Shown here in pieces: positions 28,489 to 38,644 of a stretch of DNA of 64,000 bases; position 1 is the first letter of the stretch; every line of letters starts with the position of its first letter. A program made the translations under genes and the position numbers. The notes under the pieces are model-generated. The model saw only the letters and a program-made list of their open reading frames with translations. It ran no database searches and was not told where the DNA came from. Origin of the DNA: Chitinimonas prasina (GTDB lineage Bacteria > Pseudomonadota > Gammaproteobacteria > Burkholderiales > Chitinimonadaceae); assembly GCF_030160395.1 (NCBI RefSeq), contig NZ_BSOG01000007.1, forward strand, positions 1 through 64,000, given 5' to 3'.

Positions 28489-31347
28489 ATGAGTCAAATG
28501 AACGTTAGCCAATTTGCGGCCGATCTTAGGATGCCGCCGCAGCATCTGTTAGACCAACTACGCGCAGCCGGCGTGGACAAGGCCGGTGTCGATGACGCCT
28601 TGACCGAACAGGACAAGACCAAGCTGCTGGCCTATCTGCGCAGCGTGCATGGTTCGGCCATGGACAAGCCCAAGGTCACCCTGGCGCGCAAGCAGACCAG
28701 CGAGATCAAGAAGTCCGATGCCACGGGCAAGGCCCGTACCATCCAGGTGGAAGTGAAGAAGAAGCGCGTGTTGCTGACGCCTGAGGCTGCGGCGAGTGCC
28801 CAGCACGAGGCTGATGCCCATGTGGCGGAGCCGGTGATCGAAGCGGCCGTGGTGGCTGAGCCGGTTGCTGCGGCGGAAACCGTTGTGGTGGCCGAGGCTG
28901 TCGTGGAGACCGCACCGGTTGTTGAAGCTGCACCCGTGATCGAGGCGGCGCCTGAAGTGGTGCCCGAGCCGGTGGTGGAAGCCCCGGTTGCCGTGGTGGC
29001 AGAGCCGAAGGTGGAAGCCAAGCCCAAGCAAGACAAGCCCAAGGCCGAAGAGAAGGCCAAGCCTGAGCCCAAGGTGGAGCCGATAGCGGCCCCCGTGGTT
29101 GAGGCTGCGGCGCCTGCACCGGCTGCTGCGCCGCTGTCGCGCGCCGATGTGCTGGGCCAAGCTGAGCTGGATGCCCGTGAAGTTCAGGCTGCCCGCCAGC
29201 GTGCCCTGTTCGAGCGCCAGGCTGCTGATATCAAGGCCAAGCAGGATCGCGAAGCTGCACGTAAGGCTGCGCAGGAAGCAGCTGCCAAGGCAGCGGCCGA
29301 GGCTGCCGCTGCACCCAAGAAACCCGCCAATACCGAACATACCCTGCACCGCGCTCCCAGCAAGCCGGGCGAGGTCAAGAAGGATGCCAAGCCGGCTGCT
29401 GCCGACGTGAAGAAGGCAGCCGCACCCGCCAAGGATGGCTGGGGCGATGGCGCCAAGCGCCGTGGTGGCCTCAAGACCCGTGGCGGCGATACCGGCACTG
29501 GTGGCTGGAAGAGTGGGAAGAAGGGAGGCCGTGGCAAGGGCGGTGGTGCTGACGATAACAACGCCCACGGATTCCAGGCCCCCACTGAGCCTATCTCGCG
29601 CGAAGTCGATGTGCCGGAAACCATCTCGGTGGCCGATCTGGCCCACAAGATGGCGGTCAAGGCTGCGGAAGTGATCAAGGTGCTCATGAAGATGGGCATG
29701 ATGGTGACCATCAACCAGGTGTTGGACCAGGAAACGGCCATGATCGTGGTCGAGGAAATGGGCCATCAGGCTGTTGCCGCACGCCTGGATGATCCGGAAA
29801 CCTATCTGGATGGCAGCGAGAAGCAGGAGCATGAGCTGCTGCCGCGCGCCCCGGTAGTGACCGTGATGGGTCACGTCGACCACGGCAAGACCTCGCTGCT
29901 GGATTACATCCGTCGCGCCAAGGTGGCGGCGGGCGAAGCCGGCGGGATTACCCAGCATATCGGTGCCTACCACGTGGAAACCGAGAAGGGCATGATTACC
30001 TTCCTCGATACCCCAGGCCACGAAGCGTTTACCGCCATGCGTGCCCGTGGTGCCAGCGCGACCGATATCGTGGTGCTGGTGGTGGCTGCCGATGACGGCG
30101 TGATGCCCCAGACTATTGAAGCCATCCACCACGCCAAGGCTGCCAAGGTGCCTATCGTGGTAGCGGTGAACAAGATCGACAAGCAGGGCGCCAATATCGA
30201 GCGCATCCGCCAGGAACTGGTGGCCCACGAGGTGGTGCCCGAGGATTGGGGTGGTGATACCCAGTTCATCGAGGTGTCGGCCAAGATGGGTACCAATATC
30301 GACGGTCTGCTGGATGCCATCCTGCTGCAAGCCGAAGTGCTGGAACTGACCGCACCGGTGGATGCGCCGGCCAAGGGCCTGATCATCGAAGCCCGCCTGG
30401 ACAAGGGCCGTGGCCCGGTCTCCACCATGCTGGTGCAGTCCGGTACCCTGCGCAAGGGCGACGTGGTGCTCGCCGGCGGCGTATTCGGCAAGGTTCGCGC
30501 CATGCTCGATGAGAACGGCAAGAACATCAACGAAGCTGGTCCTTCCATTCCGGTCGAGATACTCGGTCTGTCGGAAGTGCCGAATGCCGGTGAAGACGCC
30601 ATGGTGCTGTCGGACGAGCGCAAGGCGCGTGAAATCGCCCTGTTCCGTCAAGGCAAGTTCCGTGATGTGAAGCTGGCCAAGCAACAGGCCGCTAAGCTGG
30701 AGAACATGATGGCAGCGATGGCCGATGGCGAGGTGCAGAACCTCCCCATCATCATCAAGGCCGACGTGCAAGGCTCCTTCGAGGCGCTGTCGCAAAGCCT
30801 GCAGAAGCTGTCCACCAACGAAGTGCGCGTCAACATACTGCACTCGGGCGTGGGTGGCATCACCGAGTCCGACGTTAACCTGGCGCTGGCCTCCAAGGCT
30901 GTCATCATCGGCTTCAACGTGCGTGCCGATGCCATGGCCCGCCGTCTGGCCGAGAACGAAGGCGTGGATGTGCGCTACTACAACATCATCTACGACGCTG
31001 TGGATGAGGTGAAGGCTGCGCTGTCGGGCATGCTGGCGCCGGAGAAGAAGGAACAGATCATTGGTTCGGTCGAGATCCGTCAGGTCTTCACCGTGTCCAA
31101 GGTTGGCTCCATCGCCGGCTGTCTGGTGCACGAAGGCGTGGTCAAGCGCGGTGCTGGCGTACGCCTGCTGCGTAACCACGTGGTCATCCACCAGGGCGAG
31201 CTGGAAAGCCTCAAGCGCTTCAAGGACGACGCCAAGGAAGTCAAGGCGGGCTTTGAGTGCGGTCTGCAACTGAAGAACTACAATGACATCCAGGAAGGCG
31301 ACATGCTGGAAGTCTTCGAGATCATCGAAGTTGCCCGTACCCTGTAA
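28489..31347 (+). CDS. infB: Translation initiation factor IF-2
   Basis: A 952-residue GTPase which brings fMet-tRNA to the 30S subunit. N-terminal IF2-N (1-50) is followed by a long low-complexity linker (about 100-370) rich in Ala, Val, Glu, Pro and Lys, then a second IF2-N domain, G domain with G1 GHVDHGKT at 461-468, DTPGHE (G3) and NKID (G4), and domains II-IV. The repetitive VVEAAP-like linker is longer than in E. coli (890 residues). RBS AAGGAG with GGGAG. Internal starts giving IF-2 beta/gamma are possible but not identified. Confidence 0.98.
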   Translation: MSQMNVSQFAADLRMPPQHLLDQLRAAGVDKAGVDDALTEQDKTKLLAYLRSVHGSAMDKPKVTLARKQTSEIKKSDATGKARTIQVEVKKKRVLLTPEAAASAQHEADAHVAEPVIEAAVVAEPVAAAETVVVAEAVVETAPVVEAAPVIEAAPEVVPEPVVEAPVAVVAEPKVEAKPKQDKPKAEEKAKPEPKVEPIAAPVVEAAAPAPAAAPLSRADVLGQAELDAREVQAARQRALFERQAADIKAKQDREAARKAAQEAAAKAAAEAAAAPKKPANTEHTLHRAPSKPGEVKKDAKPAAADVKKAAAPAKDGWGDGAKRRGGLKTRGGDTGTGGWKSGKKGGRGKGGGADDNNAHGFQAPTEPISREVDVPETISVADLAHKMAVKAAEVIKVLMKMGMMVTINQVLDQETAMIVVEEMGHQAVAARLDDPETYLDGSEKQEHELLPRAPVVTVMGHVDHGKTSLLDYIRRAKVAAGEAGGITQHIGAYHVETEKGMITFLDTPGHEAFTAMRARGASATDIVVLVVAADDGVMPQTIEAIHHAKAAKVPIVVAVNKIDKQGANIERIRQELVAHEVVPEDWGGDTQFIEVSAKMGTNIDGLLDAILLQAEVLELTAPVDAPAKGLIIEARLDKGRGPVSTMLVQSGTLRKGDVVLAGGVFGKVRAMLDENGKNINEAGPSIPVEILGLSEVPNAGEDAMVLSDERKAREIALFRQGKFRDVKLAKQQAAKLENMMAAMADGEVQNLPIIIKADVQGSFEALSQSLQKLSTNEVRVNILHSGVGGITESDVNLALASKAVIIGFNVRADAMARRLAENEGVDVRYYNIIYDAVDEVKAALSGMLAPEKKEQIIGSVEIRQVFTVSKVGSIAGCLVHEGVVKRGAGVRLLRNHVVIHQGELESLKRFKDDAKEVKAGFECGLQLKNYNDIQEGDMLEVFEIIEVARTL

Positions 31348-31391
31348 GCCGTAGTGGGCAGGGCGTGCGGTGCGCCGGCCCTGCTGCATCG

Positions 31392-31425
31392 ACAGGCGCG
31401 AAGCCCGACTGGGCTTGGCGCCTGT
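31392..31425 (+). repeat. Stable hairpin between infB and rbfA
   Basis: Arms ACAGGCGC (31392-31399) and AAGCCC (31401-31406) pair with 31411-31416 and 31418-31425, interrupted by one G-G mismatch, with loop GACT. Followed by TGTACTTTAAG, not a real T-run. It may be an mRNA processing or stability element, or a partial terminator. Confidence 0.6.
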
Positions 31426-31491
31426 TGTACTTTAAGAATTCAACATGGCGTGGGGGCTGCAACCTGGTTCTCACGCCCGAGGCCATACATC

Positions 31492-31878
31492 ATGCCTAAA
31501 GACTTTACCCGCTCTGATCGAGTGGCCCAGCAGATGCAGCGGGAGCTGGCAGAGCTGATCCGCCTAGAGCTGAAAGACCCGCGTATCGGTTTTGTCACGC
31601 TGACCGGTGTGGAAGTGACCCGTGACATGAGCCATGCCAAGGTGTTCTACACCCTGATGAAGGGCGATGAGCTGGAGTCGCAGTACACCCTGAACCGCTC
31701 GGCAGGCTGGCTGCGCAGCGAGCTGTCCAAGCGCATCAAGCTGTTCAAGATGCCCGAACTGCACTTTGAATACGATCGCTCGGTCGAATATGGCATGTCG
31801 CTGGACAAGCTGATAGACCAAGCCATGCAGACCACCGGGCCGGCTGACGATGAAGCAGACGCAGATAAAAAGGATTAA
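31492..31878 (+). CDS. rbfA: 30S ribosome-binding factor RbfA
   Basis: A 128-residue KH-fold cold-shock-associated factor for late 30S maturation. Family signatures: RVAQQMQRELAELIRLELKDPRIGFVT (first 40 residues, abridged here) and MPELHFEYDRSVEYG near residues 86-100. The ATG at 31492 has GAGG upstream. Its 3' end overlaps truB by 29 bases if the first truB ATG is used. Confidence 0.95.
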   Translation: MPKDFTRSDRVAQQMQRELAELIRLELKDPRIGFVTLTGVEVTRDMSHAKVFYTLMKGDELESQYTLNRSAGWLRSELSKRIKLFKMPELHFEYDRSVEYGMSLDKLIDQAMQTTGPADDEADADKKD

Positions 31879-32782
31879 GCGACCGGTGCACGGCGTGCTG
31901 TTGCTTGACAAGCCCTATGGGGCGTCCAGCAACCAGGCCCTGCAGAAGTGTCGCTGGCTGCTGCAGGCGGAGAAGGGCGGCCATACCGGAGTGCTCGACC
32001 CCTTGGCTACCGGCCTGCTGCCACTGTGTTTTGGCGATGCCACCAAGTTTGCCCAGCGCATGCTGGATGCCGACAAGCGCTATGTCGCCACGCTCAAGCT
32101 GGGGGTGACCACCACCACGGGCGATGCCGAAGGCGAGGTGCTGGATACCCGGCCGGTACAGTGCGACCGGATGGCGGTGGATGCTGCGGTGGCTCGCTTT
32201 GTCGGCGAGATAGAGCAGGTGCCCCCGATGTACTCGGCCCTCAAGCATGAGGGCAAGCCCCTTTACGAATATGCGCGGGCAGGCATCACGCTGGAGCGGG
32301 AGGCGCGCCGCATCACCATCTACGGCATCGACGTGCTGCATTTTGCGGGAGACGAGTTGGTGCTGGATGTGCGCTGCAGCAAGGGGACCTATATCCGTAC
32401 CCTGGCAGAGGACATTGCTGCGCTGCTGGGTTGCGGCGCCCACCTGATTGGCCTGCGACGCACCCAGACGGCGGGTTTTAAGCTGGAGGATGCGATTACG
32501 GTTGAGCAGTTCGAGGCCCTGGCGCTGGATCAGCGCGATGCTTTGCTGCTGCCGGCCGATAGCCTGCTGGCGGATTTGCCTGCCGTGACGCTGGATGCCG
32601 CCCAGACCGATAAGCTAACCCACGGATTGTCCGTGCGTTTTCCGTCAGATGGTGGGATAATCGTCGGCTTGCGCGTTTATGGCGACACCGGTGCTGGGCA
32701 GCCGACCTTTCTTGGGCTGGCTGAATTGACCGACCAGGTGCTGTCTCCGCGCAGATTGCTGTCTACTGTGGTTCACAGTTGA
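31850..32782 (+). CDS. truB: tRNA pseudouridine-55 synthase TruB
   Basis: A 310-residue enzyme that makes pseudouridine 55 in the T-loop of tRNAs. The catalytic Asp is in GGHTGVLDPLATGLL (about residues 43-57), after the GVLLLDKPYGASSNQ motif (15-29). A PUA-like C-terminal domain follows. The ATG at 31850 lies inside rbfA and has no good ribosome-binding site; translation may depend on coupling. A GTG at about 31887 with AAGGA upstream is an alternative that would remove about 12 basic residues. Confidence 0.94.
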   Translation: MKQTQIKRIKRPVHGVLLLDKPYGASSNQALQKCRWLLQAEKGGHTGVLDPLATGLLPLCFGDATKFAQRMLDADKRYVATLKLGVTTTTGDAEGEVLDTRPVQCDRMAVDAAVARFVGEIEQVPPMYSALKHEGKPLYEYARAGITLEREARRITIYGIDVLHFAGDELVLDVRCSKGTYIRTLAEDIAALLGCGAHLIGLRRTQTAGFKLEDAITVEQFEALALDQRDALLLPADSLLADLPAVTLDAAQTDKLTHGLSVRFPSDGGIIVGLRVYGDTGAGQPTFLGLAELTDQVLSPRRLLSTVVHS

Positions 32783-32838
32783 TGGCGGCCAGGAAGCCAG
32801 GAGGGGTTGGCGGCATAGCCGACTCGCCTTGCTCGTCT

Positions 32839-32860
32839 GCACCGCTGAACGGTGCTTTTT
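32839..32860 (+). terminator. Intrinsic terminator between truB and rpsO
   Basis: GCACCG (32839-32844) and CGGTGC (32850-32855), five-base loop, then TTTTT. It is 20 bases before the rpsO start codon, so it may act as an attenuator for rpsO as well as an end point for the upstream operon. Confidence 0.75.
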
Positions 32861-32880
32861 AGTATGTGGAGTTACACAAA

Positions 32881-33150
32881 ATGGCAGTGACCGTCGAACA
32901 AAAAGCCGAGATCGTCAAGCAATACCAACGTGCCCAGGGCGACACCGGTTCCCCCGAAGTGCAGGTTGCCCTGCTGACGGCTCGTATCAACGACCTGACC
33001 GGCCACTTCAAGGCTAACGCCAAGGATCACCACAGCCGTCGTGGTCTGCTGAAGATGGTTAACCAGCGTCGCAAGTTGCTGGCCTATTACAAGCGCACCA
33101 ACCTGGATGGCTACCGCGAGTTGATCGCCAAGCTGGGTCTGCGTAAGTAA
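32881..33150 (+). CDS. rpsO: 30S ribosomal protein S15
   Basis: An 89-residue primary 16S rRNA-binding protein of standard length. Typical sequence features: [14 protein letters not shown] (about residues 22-35), [18 protein letters not shown], and the lysine/arginine-rich end. GGAG lies eight bases before the ATG. In E. coli S15 represses its own translation by a leader pseudoknot; the short leader here, containing a terminator hairpin, is a candidate for similar control. Confidence 0.98.
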   Translation: MAVTVEQKAEIVKQYQRAQGDTGSPEVQVALLTARINDLTGHFKANAKDHHSRRGLLKMVNQRRKLLAYYKRTNLDGYRELIAKLGLRK

Positions 33151-33160
33151 GCGTTTCAAG

Positions 33161-33190
33161 AAAAGCCGCTGCTAACTGCAGCGGCTTTTT
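33161..33190 (+). terminator. Intrinsic terminator of rpsO
   Basis: A 12-bp stem (33161-33172 and 33178-33189) with five-base loop and T-run. It separates rpsO from pnp. Confidence 0.93.
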
Positions 33191-33216
33191 GCATTTCAGG
33201 ACCGGGCACTGCTGCG

Positions 33217-33234
33217 ATGCGCCACAGGGCGCAT
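33217..33234 (+). repeat. Hairpin in pnp leader
   Basis: ATGCGCC (33217-33223) pairs with GGCGCAT (33228-33234), four-base loop. In E. coli a hairpin in the pnp leader is cut by RNase III to allow Pnp autocontrol; this shorter hairpin could serve a similar purpose, which is inference. Confidence 0.45.
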
Positions 33235-33405
33235 GGCAGGAGTCTCTGCTCCGTATTCTGTTGGGCGTGAAGTGGTTCCGGCCACGCCCTGCGGCAAGCA
33301 AGTTGGCTGGAACCCCGGCGTCGGTTTATGCAATCACCGAATTCAGCGCGTCGGCGGATATGGGTCATGGTCGCTGGACATGACCAGTCGAAAAGGACGA
33401 AAAGC

Positions 33406-35532
33406 GTGTTCAATCGCATCTCCAAATCGTTTGCCTACGGCAAGCACACTGTTACTCTCGCAACTGGCGAGATTGCCCGTCAGGCCTCCGGCGCCGTGAT
33501 GGTTTCCATGGACGATACCGTGGTGCTGGTCACCGTGGTGGGTGCCAAGAATGTCAAACCCGGCCAGGATTTCTTCCCCCTGACCGTGGATTACCAGGAA
33601 CGTACTTACGCCGCCGGCAAGATCCCCGGCGGCTTCTTCAAGCGTGAAGGTCGCCCTTCGGAAAAGGAAATCCTCACATCTCGCCTGATCGATCGTCCCA
33701 TCCGTCCGCTGTTCCCGGAAGCCTTCTACAACGAGATCCAGATCGTCGCCACGGTGATGTCGGTGGATCCCGAGATCGATCCGGACATCCCTGCGTTGAT
33801 CGGCGCATCGGCAGCCCTCGCCATCTCCGGCCTGCCGTTCCAGGGCCCTATCGGTGCCGCCCGCGTGGGTTACGCCAATGGCCAGTACCTGCTGAACCCC
33901 ACCAAGGCCGAACTGGCTGAATCGCAGCTGGACCTGGTGGTGGCGGGTACCGCCCAGGCCGTGCTGATGGTGGAATCCGAAGCACAGGAACTGTCCGAGG
34001 CCATCATGCTGGGTGCCGTGGTGTTCGGCCACGAGCAGATGCAGGCTGCCATCAACGCCATTAATGCGCTGGCTGATGAAGTGAACCCGGAAGTCTGGGA
34101 CTGGCAAGAGCCTGCGGTCGATGAGGCCTTGGTGGCCCAGGTCGCCGCCCTGTCCGACGAAGGCCTCAAGCTGGCTTTCCGTATTCCGCAAAAGCAGCTG
34201 CGCGTGGCGCAGATCAACGACACCTGGGCCAAGGTCAAGGCAGCGCTGATCGACGAGAACACCGACACCCTGCGTGCCAACCAGATCAAGGATATCTTCC
34301 ACGGCCTGGAAGCCAAGATCGTCCGTAACCAGATACTGGACGGCTACCCCCGTATCGATGGTCGCGACACCCGTACCGTGCGTCCCATCGAGATTCGCAC
34401 CGGCGTGCTGCCGCGTACCCACGGCTCGGCGCTGTTCACCCGTGGTGAAACCCAGGGCATCGTGGTTGCCACCCTGGGCACCAAGCTGGATGAGCAGAAG
34501 ATCGATGCGCTGATGGGTGAATACACCGACCGCTTCATGCTGCATTACAACTTCCCTCCCTATTCGACCGGTGAGACCGGCCGTGTCGGTACGCCCAAGC
34601 GCCGCGAAATCGGCCATGGGCGCCTGGCCAAGCGCGCGCTGATCGCCGTGCTGCCGAAGAAGGAAGATTTCAGCTACTCCATGCGCGTGGTGTCGGAAAT
34701 CACCGAGTCCAACGGTTCGTCCTCCATGGCTTCGGTCTGTGGCGGCAGCCTGGCGCTGATGGATGCGGGTGTGCCCCTGAAGTCGCACGTGGCTGGTATT
34801 GCCATGGGCCTGATCAAGGAAGGCAACCGTTTCGCCGTGCTGTCCGACATCCTGGGTGACGAAGATCACCTGGGCGATATGGACTTCAAGGTGGCCGGTA
34901 CCGAACTGGGCGTGACCGCCCTGCAGATGGATATCAAGATCAACGGCATCACCAAGGAAATCATGCGGGTGGCGCTGGATCAGGCACAGGAAGGCCGCCT
35001 GCATATCCTCGGCATCATGAAGGGTTCGCTGGATCACGCCCGTGAGGAAGTGTCGCAGCACGCGCCGCGCCTCTACACCATGAAGATCAATCCGGAGAAG
35101 ATCCGTGACGTGATCGGCAAGGGTGGTGCCGTGATCCGTGCCCTGACCGAGGAAACCGGCACCCAGATCGATATCCAGGATGATGGCACCATCACCATCG
35201 CATCGGTTTCCAGCGACGGTGCCGATGAGGCCAAGCGCCGTATCGCCGAAATCACCGCTGAAATCGAGATCGGCAAGATCTACGAAGGCCCGGTGATCAA
35301 GATTCTGGACAAGAACGTCGGCGCTATCGTGCAGATCATGCCGGGTCGTGACGGCCTGGTGCATGTGAGCCAGATTGCCAACGAACGCGTAAATAATGTG
35401 GCCGACTACCTGAAGGAAGGTCAGATTGTTCGCGTCAAGGCGCTGGAGCAGGATGAGAAGGGCCGCGTGCGCCTCAGCATCAAGGCAGCGCTGGCTGATG
35501 AAGCCGCACCTGCAGCACCCGCCGAAGCCTGA
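33406..35532 (+). CDS. pnp: Polynucleotide phosphorylase
   Basis: A 708-residue 3'-5' exoribonuclease using phosphate. Layout: two RNase-PH domains (about 1-215 and 305-540) around a helical domain, then KH (about 555-610; [16 protein letters not shown]) and S1 (about 620-690; [12 protein letters not shown]) domains. GTG at 33406 is chosen: AAGGA lies upstream and the resulting N-terminus ([16 protein letters not shown]) matches the family. Separated from rpsO by a terminator and a 200-base leader, so it likely has its own promoter. Confidence 0.96.
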   Translation: MFNRISKSFAYGKHTVTLATGEIARQASGAVMVSMDDTVVLVTVVGAKNVKPGQDFFPLTVDYQERTYAAGKIPGGFFKREGRPSEKEILTSRLIDRPIRPLFPEAFYNEIQIVATVMSVDPEIDPDIPALIGASAALAISGLPFQGPIGAARVGYANGQYLLNPTKAELAESQLDLVVAGTAQAVLMVESEAQELSEAIMLGAVVFGHEQMQAAINAINALADEVNPEVWDWQEPAVDEALVAQVAALSDEGLKLAFRIPQKQLRVAQINDTWAKVKAALIDENTDTLRANQIKDIFHGLEAKIVRNQILDGYPRIDGRDTRTVRPIEIRTGVLPRTHGSALFTRGETQGIVVATLGTKLDEQKIDALMGEYTDRFMLHYNFPPYSTGETGRVGTPKRREIGHGRLAKRALIAVLPKKEDFSYSMRVVSEITESNGSSSMASVCGGSLALMDAGVPLKSHVAGIAMGLIKEGNRFAVLSDILGDEDHLGDMDFKVAGTELGVTALQMDIKINGITKEIMRVALDQAQEGRLHILGIMKGSLDHAREEVSQHAPRLYTMKINPEKIRDVIGKGGAVIRALTEETGTQIDIQDDGTITIASVSSDGADEAKRRIAEITAEIEIGKIYEGPVIKILDKNVGAIVQIMPGRDGLVHVSQIANERVNNVADYLKEGQIVRVKALEQDEKGRVRLSIKAALADEAAPAAPAEA

Positions 35533-35550
35533 TAGTCAGGTTGAAAGTAG

Positions 35551-35580
35551 AAAAAGCCCGGTTTTTACCGGGCTTTTTTT
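35551..35580 (+). terminator. Intrinsic terminator of pnp
   Basis: AAAAAGCCCGG/CCGGGCTTTTTTT stem-loop (35551-35561 with 35568-35578), six-base loop, seven T's. Confidence 0.95.
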
Positions 35581-35703
35581 CATGGTGGTTTTGCTTCTGT
35601 CGGTCGGGTGACAGATACTGCAGAATCGGCCTTGTCTGCCGCGCGGTGCCGTGCGCCCACCATCAGGAGGGGTGCGCTAGCTGCTGCAAGTACGGAGATT
35701 CGA

Positions 35704-38547
35704 TTGGATACAGCAGTCTCGACTAGCAATGTGCCAGCCACCTCACCCTGGTTGCGCATCAAGCATTGGCTGACCCACCTTAGCCTGCGGCAGGTATTCG
35801 TGCTGGTTGTCGCCGTGGGGCTGCTGGCGCCTGGCGTTATCTTCACCCTGTTGATGCTGGAGTGGCGGCGTCACGAGCTGACCTTGCAGTTCCGGGCCGA
35901 GCAGGAGCGGGTGCTGGAGACCCTGGCGCTGGGTTTGCGCCAGCCCTTGTGGGATCTTTCCCTCAATGCCGGCCAGCCCTTGGTGGACACCGCCATGAAG
36001 GACGCCCGCATCGTATCGGTACAGGTGGATGGCACCTTCCCTGGCGAGCCCTTTATTGCGGTCAACCTGCCTGAGCGCCGGCAAGGTGTGGTGACCCACC
36101 TCTCCCGCCCTGTGCACTTTGGCGACCAGGTCATAGGCAAGGTCACCATTACCTTTGATGACGGCGATCTGCGCCGCCGGCTGGCCGCCCAGGGACGGGA
36201 ATACGTGCTGCTGATCGGGGTAATGCTGGTCGTCAGTCTGCTGCTTATCCTGCTGCTGCTGGATTCACGTTTTCTGGTGCCACTGCGGCGCTTGTCGGAG
36301 CAGGCGCGGGCGTTGACCAACCATGAGGCGCCACCGGGCACCGTCTGGACTCGTGAGGACGAGATAGGCGATCTGGGCCGGCAGCTGGAGTGGGCCAGGG
36401 GAGAGCTGCACCGCCTGTTTGGCGAACTGAACGACAAGAACGAGGCACTGGAGCAGGATATCGTGGAGCGGGTGCAGACCGAGGAGGCCTTGCGGGCTTC
36501 CGAAGCCAAGTACCGCGAACTGTTTATTTCCAACCTCGATGGCATCTGCGTGGTGGACATGGATGGCCGGGTGCAGGATGCCAATCCGGCCATGCTGGCG
36601 CTGCTGGGCGTACCCAGCGCGGCCCTGGTGGGCCGGCCCATGGGCCAGTTCGTGGCGGAGGATTGGCGCAGCTACGATGACCATATGATGCAGCACCGGG
36701 TGCTGGTGGATGGTCATTGCAACGAATATGAGATCGAGTTGTACCGTCCCAGCGCCGGCTTGTTGCCGGTGAGCGCCAAGGGGGTGCTGATGCGTGACGT
36801 GGATGGCCGTGCCATAGGCATCTGGCGCATCCTGCGCGACCTGACCGAGCGCAAGGCGGCAGCCCAGCGCATGGAGCTGGCGGCCAAGGTGTTCGACAAC
36901 ACGGCCGAAGCCATCATGGTGATTGCGCCGGACAACCGTATTACTTCGGTCAACCGTGCCTTTACCGATATCCTCGGCTACCACGCCGATGAAATCGTCG
37001 GCCAGCCCAGTAGCGTATTGCGTGATCCTTCGGTAGAAACCAGGGTGTACGAGGAAATCAACGCGAACTACACCAATGGCGGCGCTTGGCAGGGCGAAGT
37101 GCCATTCCGGCGCAAGTCCGGCGGGGTGTTTACGGCCTGGGCCCAGATCAATGTGGTGCGCGATGTGACGGGCCGCATTGGCGATGTGGTGCTGCTGATA
37201 CGGGATATCAGCGATGCCAAGGCGGCCCAGGAGCGCATTCTGCATCTGGCGCGCTTCGATGCGTTGACTGTTTTGCCTAACCGGGCGTATTTCCGCGAAC
37301 TGGCTGAGGAGGCCATCGCCGAGGCACATCGGCATGGCGTGCACCGTGCCCTGCTGTTTGTGGATCTGGATCACTTCAAGACCATCAACGATTCGTTAGG
37401 CCATGATGTGGGCGACCAATTGCTCAAGGAAGTGGCCAGCCGCCTTAACGATGCCCTGCGTGCCGGCGATGCGGTGGGCCGGCTGGGGGGGGACGAGTTC
37501 GTTATCCTGCTGCGCAATCTGGACAGCGGCGAGGATGCCAGCTATGTGGCCAGCCGGGTGCTGGAACGGCTGGCGCGTCCCTTTGTTGTGGATGAGCATG
37601 AGCTGGTGGTGACGCCTTCGCTGGGGATAGCGCTCTACCCCGAGGATGGCGAGGACTACGACACCCTGGTGCGCAATGCCGATGCGGCCATGTACCACGC
37701 CAAGGAGCATGGTCGTAACACTTTCCGCTTCTATACCGCCGATATGAATGCCAGAGCGCGCGAGATACTGGCCGTGGAGAATCAGCTTCGCCGTGCACTG
37801 GAGCGCGACGAGTTCGTGCTGCATTACCAACCTCAGGTGGCCATGAGCAGCGGGGCCATTGTGGGCGTCGAGGCGCTGATACGCTGGCGCCATCCGGAGC
37901 GTGGCCTGATCGGACCCATGCAGTTCATTCCCATCGCGGAGGAGCGCGGACTCATAGGCGATATAGGCGAGTGGGTGCTGCGTGAAGCCTGCAGGCAGAA
38001 TCGTGCCTGGCAGGATGAGGGCCTGCCCCCCATCGAGGTGGCGGTCAACCTCTCCGCCATGCAGTTCTACCGCCGCGACCTGGCTGAGGATATCACTGGC
38101 ATACTGAAGGAGACGGGGCTGGATGCCCGCTGGCTGGCGCTGGAGGTAACGGAGAGCGTGATCGTGCAGGATGTGGAATCCACCATCGCCACCCTGGCCG
38201 CGCTGAAGGCCATGGGGCTCAAACTGGCCATCGATGATTTCGGCACCGGTTATTCCTCGCTCAGCTATCTCAAGCGCTTCAAGGTCGACAAGCTCAAGGT
38301 GGATCGTTCCTTTGTGATGGATATCCCGGGCGATGCGGACGACAGCGCCATCACCCGCGCCGTGGTCAACCTGGCGCGTAATCTTGGCCTACAGGTCATT
38401 GCTGAGGGGGTGGAGACGCCGGAGCAATGGTCTTTCCTCAAGCAGGAGGGCTGTGATGAGGTGCAGGGTTACCTGGTCAGCCCACCATTGCCTGCCATCG
38501 ACCTGGCCAATCGGCTGGCGCGAGGGGCTTGGACCTTGCAGGGCTGA
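35704..38547 (+). CDS. Membrane PAS-GGDEF-EAL cyclic-di-GMP protein
   Basis: A 947-residue two-enzyme protein. Membrane helix at about 27-54, periplasmic sensor of about 100 residues, second helix near 165-190, HAMP-like segment, two PAS domains (about 265-390 and 395-510), GGDEF domain with intact GGDEF at 595-599 and an RxxD inhibitory site (RAGD) five residues before it, and EAL domain with EAL at 723-725 and DDFGTGYSSLSYL. Both catalytic signatures are complete, so it could make and break c-di-GMP. I chose TTG 35704 because GGAG lies six bases upstream; a GTG at 35608 is in frame but has no ribosome-binding site. Monocistronic. Confidence 0.9.
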   Translation: MDTAVSTSNVPATSPWLRIKHWLTHLSLRQVFVLVVAVGLLAPGVIFTLLMLEWRRHELTLQFRAEQERVLETLALGLRQPLWDLSLNAGQPLVDTAMKDARIVSVQVDGTFPGEPFIAVNLPERRQGVVTHLSRPVHFGDQVIGKVTITFDDGDLRRRLAAQGREYVLLIGVMLVVSLLLILLLLDSRFLVPLRRLSEQARALTNHEAPPGTVWTREDEIGDLGRQLEWARGELHRLFGELNDKNEALEQDIVERVQTEEALRASEAKYRELFISNLDGICVVDMDGRVQDANPAMLALLGVPSAALVGRPMGQFVAEDWRSYDDHMMQHRVLVDGHCNEYEIELYRPSAGLLPVSAKGVLMRDVDGRAIGIWRILRDLTERKAAAQRMELAAKVFDNTAEAIMVIAPDNRITSVNRAFTDILGYHADEIVGQPSSVLRDPSVETRVYEEINANYTNGGAWQGEVPFRRKSGGVFTAWAQINVVRDVTGRIGDVVLLIRDISDAKAAQERILHLARFDALTVLPNRAYFRELAEEAIAEAHRHGVHRALLFVDLDHFKTINDSLGHDVGDQLLKEVASRLNDALRAGDAVGRLGGDEFVILLRNLDSGEDASYVASRVLERLARPFVVDEHELVVTPSLGIALYPEDGEDYDTLVRNADAAMYHAKEHGRNTFRFYTADMNARAREILAVENQLRRALERDEFVLHYQPQVAMSSGAIVGVEALIRWRHPERGLIGPMQFIPIAEERGLIGDIGEWVLREACRQNRAWQDEGLPPIEVAVNLSAMQFYRRDLAEDITGILKETGLDARWLALEVTESVIVQDVESTIATLAALKAMGLKLAIDDFGTGYSSLSYLKRFKVDKLKVDRSFVMDIPGDADDSAITRAVVNLARNLGLQVIAEGVETPEQWSFLKQEGCDEVQGYLVSPPLPAIDLANRLARGAWTLQG

Positions 38548-38602
38548 GCGCCGCGGGCACGCGGTAAGGGTGAAGGCTGGCGATGTACTGGTTGGTGACA
38601 GC

Positions 38603-38626
38603 AAAAAGCGCCTTGCGGCGCTTTTT
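38603..38626. terminator. Bidirectional terminator (c-di-GMP gene / acs)
   Basis: A 10-bp stem AAAAAGCGCC/GGCGCTTTTT with four-base loop lying between two convergent genes. Confidence 0.9.
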
Positions 38627-38644
38627 GTTGGCTGTGTGCAATGC

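Noticed and set aside
26911-28545. Long open frame antisense to nusA.
   Set aside because: Same reason: full overlap with nusA and no recognisable domains.
28800-29330. Repetitive Ala/Val/Glu/Pro coding stretch in infB.
   Set aside because: Looks like a repeat at DNA level, but is the normal IF-2 interdomain linker.
28558-31389. Very long open frame antisense to infB (over 900 codons).
   Set aside because: It mirrors the codon bias of infB on the other strand, gives a His/Gln/Leu-rich low-complexity protein and overlaps an unquestioned gene throughout.
33343-35364. Long frame antisense to pnp.
   Set aside because: Shadow of pnp codon usage, rich in His/Asp/Gly without motifs.
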